This document shows positions 15,001 through 19,675 of a stretch of DNA of 19,675 nucleotides, in pieces. Made by a program: the position numbers and the translations under genes. The notes under the pieces are model-generated. The model made no database searches. It was not told the origin of the DNA and worked only from the letters and a program-made list of their open reading frames with translations. The stretch is from assembly GCA_937996625.1 (NCBI GenBank), contig CALKVA010000015.1, forward strand, positions 1 to 19,675, read 5' to 3'. Source of the stretch: UBA5951 sp009936885 (GTDB taxonomy: Bacteria > Pseudomonadota > Alphaproteobacteria > Puniceispirillales > Puniceispirillaceae). Each line of letters starts with the position of its first letter. Position 1 is the first letter of the stretch.

Positions 15001-16220
15001 TTGTAAAAGATGGTCAAACGGTAAATCTAGGTGATGTCTTAATTGAATGGGATCCCTATACGATTCCAATTATTACAGAGGTAAGCGGCATTGCTCATTA
15101 TGTAGACCTATCTGATGGTATTACGATGCGCGAAGCAGCAGATGAAATTACGGGTATTGTAAGCCGTGAGGTTATTGAGACTAAGCAATCTGGTAATTCA
15201 GCTAATCTTCGCCCAAGAATTACATTGCGAGATAGTGAAGGAGAAGTCCTATCACTACCAAATAGCATGGAAGCACGTTATTTTCTGCCAGTTGGAGCCA
15301 TCTTGTCTGTAGATAATGGCGCTGATGTTAAGGCAGGTGAAGTAGTTGCAAGAATACCGCGAGAATCATCAAAAACACGCGATATCACAGGTGGTCTTCC
15401 GCGTGTGGCAGAGCTTTTTGAAGCCAGAAAGCCAAAGGATTTTGCTGTTATCAGTGAAATTGATGGCCGGGTGGAATTTGGAACTGACTACAAAGCTAAA
15501 AGGCGTATTCGTGTCGTTCCAGTAGATCAAGAACAAGATGCGGTTGAATATCTTCTGCCAAAAGGACGTAACTTAGCCGTAAATGAAGGAGATATTGTTC
15601 GCAAAGGTGATTTGCTTCTTGATGGCTCTCCTGTGCCACATGATATCCTTAGTATTTTAGGGGTTGAGGCGCTTGCTGAATATTTGGTAAAGGAAATTCA
15701 GGATGTTTACAGACTTCAGGGTGTGAAAATTAACGATAAGCACATTGAGGTTATTGTTCGCCAGATGCTTCAGAAAGTAGAAGTTGAAGATGGCGGCGAT
15801 ACCACCTTGCTTGTAGGGGAGCAGGTCGAGCGAGAAGAATATGTTCTTGCGAATAAAGCAGCTGAGGCAGAGGGTCTTCGCTTGGCTGTGGCAAGGCCTG
15901 TCCTACTTGGCATCACCAAAGCTTCGTTGCAGACACGCTCTTTCATATCAGCGGCATCATTCCAAGAAACAACCCGCGTCTTAACGGAAGCATCGGTTTC
16001 TGGTCGTGAAGATAAGCTTGAGGGACTTAAAGAGAATGTTATTGTTGGTAGGCTTATCCCTGCTGGTACTGGTTCTGTTATTAATAAAATGCGCAGAGTA
16101 GCATCAGAGAGAGATACCCTTATTGCCGCTAACCGGAAGGCAGAGGCAGCGACAAGGGCATTGCAGGATGAGACAGATAGCTTTGCAAGCAAAGATACAG
16201 AGGTAGCAAGCGAAGCGTAA
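12021..16220 (+). CDS. rpoC: DNA-directed RNA polymerase beta' subunit
   Basis: This protein has 1399 residues from the ATG at 12021. The frame is open to 11982, but AAGGAG at 12007-12012 supports 12021. With that start the first zinc-binding cysteines fall at 70, 72, 85 and 88 ([10 protein letters not shown] and ICEKCG), the same numbers as in E. coli. The catalytic [12 protein letters not shown] motif gives the magnesium-binding aspartates D461, D463 and D465. The second zinc site is present as DCGSTDG and [16 protein letters not shown]. The trigger-loop region ([25 protein letters not shown]) precedes the C-terminal jaw. It is co-transcribed with rpoB. The C-terminal tail beyond about residue 1370 is acidic and alanine-rich, as often seen in this class. 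Confidence 0.98.
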   Translation: [1399 protein letters not shown]

Positions 16221-16240
16221 ATTTTGCAATCTAAAAGTCA

Positions 16241-16271
16241 TTGACTGAAATTAAATAAAAATAAGTGTAAT
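16241..16271 (+). promoter_or_regulatory. Weaker promoter candidate between rpoC and rpsL
   Basis: TTGACT (16241-16246, five of six -35 bases) and TGTAAT (16266-16271, five of six -10 bases) are separated by 19 bp, longer than the optimum of 17. It could be an upstream promoter in tandem with the one at 16285-16313. Confidence 0.25.
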
Positions 16272-16284
16272 GGTAAATAAAAGC

Positions 16285-16313
16285 TTGACCATTTCGCTTA
16301 CAAAAAATAGTAT
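16285..16313 (+). promoter_or_regulatory. Promoter candidate for the str operon
   Basis: TTGACC (16285-16290) matches five of six -35 bases, and TAGTAT (16308-16313) matches four of six -10 bases, with the optimal 17-bp spacer. It lies 175 bp before rpsL and 65 bp after the rpoC stop. A transcript from it would carry the structured leader described next. Confidence 0.5.
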
Positions 16314-16324
16314 CCGCCCAATCT

Positions 16325-16487
16325 TGTTGAGTCAGGTCGTGGATAATTTGTTCTCTTGGAGTTCTTTTTATCCAAACGCTGGTTTGGTATACAAGCGAGT
16401 GGTATCGTAAATACCGACTAAATTCGGGCTACGTGATAAGTAGCCTTTATTTCGCATATAAATTTGTTTTGTTAAAAAGGGCCTCAC
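16325..16487 (+). promoter_or_regulatory. Structured 5' leader of rpsL with alternative helices
   Basis: Visible pairings: TGGATAA (16340-16346) with TTATCCA (16368-16374); CCAAAC (16372-16377) with GTTTGG (16382-16387); GGTAT (16401-16405) with ATACC (16411-16415); and GGCTAC (16427-16432) with GTAGCC (16440-16445), the last followed by TTTATTT. The first two share bases 16372-16374 and so cannot coexist fully. Leaders ahead of rpsL that regulate the operon are known in several bacterial groups; whether this belongs to one of them needs a covariance search. Confidence 0.5.
16427..16453 (+). terminator. Terminator-like hairpin in the rpsL leader
   Basis: A 6-bp perfect stem GGCTAC/GTAGCC with a 7-nt loop is followed directly by TTTATTT. 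It may end rpoBC transcripts, or act as an attenuator for rpsL, since it lies downstream of the best promoter candidate. The T-tract is broken by one A, so partial termination is more likely than full. Confidence 0.4.
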
Positions 16488-16859
16488 ATGCCAACAATAA
16501 ACCAGCTCATCAGACATGGGCGTAACCGTCCTGTGTCTCGGAATAAGGTGCCTGCGATGGAGGCATGTCCTCAGAAGCGCGGTGTTTGTACAAGGGTATA
16601 TACAACAACGCCAAAGAAGCCTAACTCAGCTTTACGTAAGGTTGCTCGTGTGCGCCTAACAAATGGTTTTGAAGTCACTAGTTATATTCCTGGTGAAGGC
16701 CATAATTTGCAAGAACACTCAGTGGTTCTTATCCGTGGTGGCCGTGTTAAAGACTTACCAGGTGTGCGATATCATATCATTCGTGGAACATTAGATACGC
16801 AAGGCGTATCAGATCGCCGGCAACGCCGTTCAAAATATGGCGCGAAGCGTCCGAAATAA
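16488..16859 (+). CDS. rpsL: 30S ribosomal protein S12
   Basis: This protein of 123 residues has the family length and begins MPTINQLIRHGR. S12 sits at the decoding centre and controls accuracy. The loop TTTPKKPNSALRK places K43 and K44 at the classic streptomycin-resistance positions (K42 and K43 when the initiator Met is not counted). GGRVKDLPGVRYH carries K88 and D89, the latter being the residue methylthiolated in many bacteria. The sequence is wild-type for a streptomycin-sensitive ribosome. AAGGG ends 7 nt before the ATG. rpsG follows after 12 nt, so they are one transcript. Confidence 0.98.
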   Translation: MPTINQLIRHGRNRPVSRNKVPAMEACPQKRGVCTRVYTTTPKKPNSALRKVARVRLTNGFEVTSYIPGEGHNLQEHSVVLIRGGRVKDLPGVRYHIIRGTLDTQGVSDRRQRRSKYGAKRPK

Positions 16860-16871
16860 CAGGAGTAGTTT

Positions 16872-17342
16872 ATGTCTCGTCGTCATCGTGCAGAAAAACG
16901 AGAGGTCATTCCGGACCCAAAGTTTAAAGACGTAGTGGTATCCAAGTTTATGTCTTGCCTTATGTATGATGGCAAGCGCTCTCTTGCTGAAAGCATTGTT
17001 TATGGTGCTTTTGACCAGATTGAGAGTAAGTCTGGCAACGAGCCTGTGAAGATTTTCCACGATGCGTTGGAGAATGTGCGCCCTCATTTAGAAGTTAGAA
17101 GCCGGCGTGTTGGTGGTGCTACATACCAAGTGCCAGTTGAAGTTCGCACAGACAGGGCGCAAGCCCTAGCCATTCGCTGGTTAATTGATAGCTCGCGCAA
17201 AAGAAGCGAGCGCACGATGGTTGGCAGATTATCCGCAGAATTAATGGATGCTGCTAATAACCGAGGTAACGCGGTCAAAAAGCGCGAAGATACGCATAAA
17301 ATGGCCGAAGCTAATAGAGCTTTTGCCCATTATCGTTGGTAA
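16872..17342 (+). CDS. rpsG: 30S ribosomal protein S7
   Basis: This protein of 156 residues has the usual length and starts MSRRHRAEKREVIPDPKF, the conserved N-terminal region. It includes the S7 pattern VRPHLEVRSRRVGGATYQVPVEV and the C-terminal RKREDTHKMAEANRAFAHYRW-type helix that reaches the E site. S7 nucleates assembly of the 30S head by binding 16S rRNA. In E. coli S7 also represses its operon by binding the rpsL-rpsG spacer. Here that spacer is only 12 nt, too short for the E. coli-type structure, so any S7 control must use another site. Confidence 0.97.
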   Translation: MSRRHRAEKREVIPDPKFKDVVVSKFMSCLMYDGKRSLAESIVYGAFDQIESKSGNEPVKIFHDALENVRPHLEVRSRRVGGATYQVPVEVRTDRAQALAIRWLIDSSRKRSERTMVGRLSAELMDAANNRGNAVKKREDTHKMAEANRAFAHYRW

Positions 17343-17364
17343 TAGTTTGTCAGGAGTAATTAAG

Positions 17365-19503
17365 ATGGCTCGCGAATACACATTAGATAGATATCGTAAC
17401 TTTGGTATCATGGCTCATATCGATGCTGGAAAAACAACAACAACAGAGCGCGTGCTATATTATACAGGTAGGTCACATAAAATTGGTGAAGTGCATGATG
17501 GCAACGCTACTATGGACTGGATGGAACAAGAGCAAGAGCGCGGAATAACGATTACCTCTGCTGCTACTACCTGTTTTTGGTTTCGCACAGAAGATGGCGA
17601 AAACCCTACACCAGAATATGGTTCAGATGCTGACAAAGCAAAGTTTCGGTTTAATATAATTGATACGCCTGGTCACGTTGATTTCACAATTGAGGTTGAA
17701 CGCTCACTTGCCGTTCTTGATGGCGCTGTGTGTGTTTTGGATGCGAATGCGGGTGTTGAGCCTCAAACAGAAACAGTCTGGCGTCAAGCTGACAGATATA
17801 AAGTGCCTCGTGTTGTTTTTGTTAATAAAATGGATAAAATCGGCGCAGACTTCTTTAATTGTGTGGATATGATATCTGACCGTACAGGTGCAACCCCTCT
17901 TCCAATCCAGATGCCTATTGGCGCTGAAAGTGAATTTGCAGGTCTTATCGATTTGATCACTATGAAAGAGTGGGTGTGGCAGACAGAAGATCTAGGAGCA
18001 AGCTGGATTATTCAGGATATCCGCGATGAACTAAAAGACAAGGCCGAAGAAATGCGAGCCAAGATGATCGAGATTATTGTTGATCAAGATGATGATGTTA
18101 TGGAGCAGTTCCTTGAAGGTGAGGAGCCTGATGAAGTCACCATAAAGCGCCTTATTCGCAAAGGCACTTTGGCTATGGATTTTGTGGCTGTTATGTGTGG
18201 GTCTGCCTTTAAAAATAAGGGTGTTCAGCCGATGCTGAATGCGGTTATCGACTTTTTGCCTGGACCAAAAGATGTTCCTGATTATATGGGCTTTGCACCT
18301 GGTGATGATACAGAAACACGCGATGTACCTCGTAAGGCAGATGATGCTGATCCGTTTACAGGCCTTGCATTTAAAATTATGAATGACCCATTTGTTGGAT
18401 CTCTTACATTCGTCAGAATTTATTCTGGTTGTCTTAAAAAGGGCGACTCCTTGATGAACTCTACCAAGGGCAAAAAAGAGCGCGTTGGCCGAATGATGAT
18501 GATGCATTCAAACAACCGTGAGGAAATTGAAGAGGCATTTGCAGGGGACATTGTAGCGCTTGCTGGAATGAAAGAAACAACAACAGGGGATACTATTTGT
18601 GATCCGCTTAAGCCTGTCGTGCTTGAGACAATGACATTCCCAGATCCTGTTATTGAGATTGCTATTGAGCCAAAATCCAAGAATGATCAAGAAAAGATGT
18701 CAACGGGACTGCAACGTCTTGCTGCCGAGGATCCGTCTTTTCAGGTGTCGTCTGATAATGAATCGGGCCAGACCATCATGCGCGGCATGGGCGAGCTTCA
18801 CCTAGATATTTTGGTTGACAGGTTAAAGCGTGAATTTAAGGTTGAGGCAAATATCGGTGCGCCGCAGGTTGCCTACCGTGAGACTATTACTAAAGATGTT
18901 GAAATTGATTACACTCATAAAAAGCAGTCTGGTGGCTCTGGGCAGTTTGCGCGTGTGAAGATCAAGTTTGGGCCTCTAAAAGAGGGCGGGTTTGAATTCT
19001 CTAACTCAGTGGTTGGCGGAAATGTTCCAAGAGAATTTATTCCAGGCGTTGAAAAAGGTATCATTCAGGCCAAAGATACTGGCATTATCGCTGGCTTCCC
19101 CGTTATTGATTTTAAGGCACAACTTGTCGATGGTGCTAGCCACGATGTTGATTCTTCTGTATTAGCGTTTGAAATTGCGGCTCGTGCAGCATTTCGTGAA
19201 GCAATGTCAAAGGCAGCTGCAAGATTGCTTGAGCCAGTGATGAAGGTTGAGGTTATTACCCCTGAGGAATATATGGGTGACATTATTGGCGATTTGAATA
19301 GTCGTCGCGGCAATGTAGGCGGTATGGAACCACGCGGCAATGCGCGTGCGATTGATGCGATGGTGCCTCTTGCCAATATGTTTGGCTATATTAATACGTT
19401 GCGCTCTATGAGTCAGGGGCGTGCTCAATATTCAATGCAATTTGACCATTATGAACAAGTGCCACAGGCAGTAGCGGATGAAGTCCGTGCCAAGTTGGCG
19501 TAA
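17365..19503 (+). CDS. fusA: Elongation factor G
   Basis: This 712-residue protein starts at 17365 (MAREYTLDRYRNFGIMAHID), with CAGGAG just upstream. The frame is open further 5' but overlaps rpsG and has no EF-G-like sequence there. GTPase motifs: P-loop AHIDAGKT at 17-24, switch II DTPGH at 100-104, and NKMD at 154-157. Domains II to V follow, with the domain IV loop region SGGSGQFARVKIKFGP and a C-terminal domain containing RRGNVGGMEPRG. EF-G catalyses translocation. Compared with the E. coli protein as I recall it, the stretch between TTCFW (69-72 region) and DTPGH is about 12 residues longer. The gene is 22 nt after rpsG and 34 nt before tuf. Confidence 0.97.
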   Translation: MAREYTLDRYRNFGIMAHIDAGKTTTTERVLYYTGRSHKIGEVHDGNATMDWMEQEQERGITITSAATTCFWFRTEDGENPTPEYGSDADKAKFRFNIIDTPGHVDFTIEVERSLAVLDGAVCVLDANAGVEPQTETVWRQADRYKVPRVVFVNKMDKIGADFFNCVDMISDRTGATPLPIQMPIGAESEFAGLIDLITMKEWVWQTEDLGASWIIQDIRDELKDKAEEMRAKMIEIIVDQDDDVMEQFLEGEEPDEVTIKRLIRKGTLAMDFVAVMCGSAFKNKGVQPMLNAVIDFLPGPKDVPDYMGFAPGDDTETRDVPRKADDADPFTGLAFKIMNDPFVGSLTFVRIYSGCLKKGDSLMNSTKGKKERVGRMMMMHSNNREEIEEAFAGDIVALAGMKETTTGDTICDPLKPVVLETMTFPDPVIEIAIEPKSKNDQEKMSTGLQRLAAEDPSFQVSSDNESGQTIMRGMGELHLDILVDRLKREFKVEANIGAPQVAYRETITKDVEIDYTHKKQSGGSGQFARVKIKFGPLKEGGFEFSNSVVGGNVPREFIPGVEKGIIQAKDTGIIAGFPVIDFKAQLVDGASHDVDSSVLAFEIAARAAFREAMSKAAARLLEPVMKVEVITPEEYMGDIIGDLNSRRGNVGGMEPRGNARAIDAMVPLANMFGYINTLRSMSQGRAQYSMQFDHYEQVPQAVADEVRAKLA

Positions 19504-19537
19504 TTTAACAAGTTAGTTTCTATTAGGAGGGTACATC

Positions 19538-19675
19538 ATGTCCAAGGAAAAGTTTGATCGTTCGAAGCCACATTTAAACATAGGCACGATAGGCCATGTT
19601 GATCATGGTAAGACGACATTGACAGCGGCTATTACAAAGGTAATGGCAGAGCAAGGTGGTGGAGAGTTTCAGGCG
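19538..19675 (+). CDS. tuf: Elongation factor Tu, 5' end only (partial, second copy)
   Basis: The first 46 codons are visible and the gene runs off the window. It begins MSKEKFDRSKPHLNIGTIG and carries the P-loop GHVDHGKT at residues 19-26. AGGAGG at 19525-19530 is a strong ribosome-binding site 7 nt before the ATG. It is the last visible gene of the str operon, in the normal fusA-tuf order. The visible part does not overlap the part of the first copy at 1-92, so their identity cannot be compared here. Confidence 0.97.
   Translation, partial: MSKEKFDRSKPHLNIGTIGHVDHGKTTLTAAITKVMAEQGGGEFQA

Noticed and set aside
17248..17364. Upstream extension of fusA by 39 codons
   Set aside because: It overlaps the end of rpsG, the residues are not EF-G-like, and the CAGGAG site supports the start at 17365.
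18031..18507. 158-codon minus-strand frame opposite fusA
   Set aside because: It has histidine- and isoleucine-rich content explained by the antisense of fusA codons, and no ribosome-binding site.

Overview
This window is the core transcription and translation cluster of an alphaproteobacterium: tuf (3' end) - trnW - [ynjD / ynjB-ynjC] - secE - nusG - rplK - rplA - rplJ - rplL - rpoB - rpoC - rpsL - rpsG - fusA - tuf (5' end). The tuf-trnW-secE-nusG-rplKAJL-rpoBC order running straight into the str operon (rpsL-rpsG-fusA-tuf) is typical of Alphaproteobacteria, and the RpoB and RpoC sequences look alphaproteobacterial. The DNA is moderately AT-rich, which would fit a marine lineage, but genus or family cannot be named from the sequence alone.

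Region by region. 1-92 is the last 29 codons of EF-Tu. 153-228 is tRNA-Trp(CCA) with a strong intrinsic terminator after it (249-281). 327-4122 is a three-gene ABC importer resembling E. coli YnjBCD: an ATPase on the minus strand (ynjD), and a secreted solute-binding protein (ynjB) plus a fused double-domain permease (ynjC) on the plus strand, around a divergent promoter region with an interrupted palindrome. 4372-7528 holds secE, nusG and the L11, L1, L10 and L7/L12 genes. A structured 262-nt leader lies before rplJ, and a perfect 12-bp hairpin lies between rplL and rpoB. 7743-16220 holds rpoB and rpoC. 16221-16487 carries a promoter candidate and a structured leader before rpsL. 16488-19503 is rpsL, rpsG and fusA, followed by the first 46 codons of a second tuf gene.

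The housekeeping genes look intact and canonical: RNA polymerase core subunits, ribosomal proteins, elongation factors, the NusG elongation factor and the SecE translocon subunit. All are on the plus strand and closely packed. The accessory element is the ynjDBC importer, set between trnW and secE, which are usually adjacent or nearly so in this locus. Its substrate cannot be read from the sequence. I found no mobile element, CRISPR array, toxin-antitoxin pair, phage gene or clearly novel multi-gene system. The points that deserve a second look are the location and regulation of the ynj cassette, the non-consensus nucleotide-binding residues in its ATPase, and the switch-like leaders of rplJ and rpsL.
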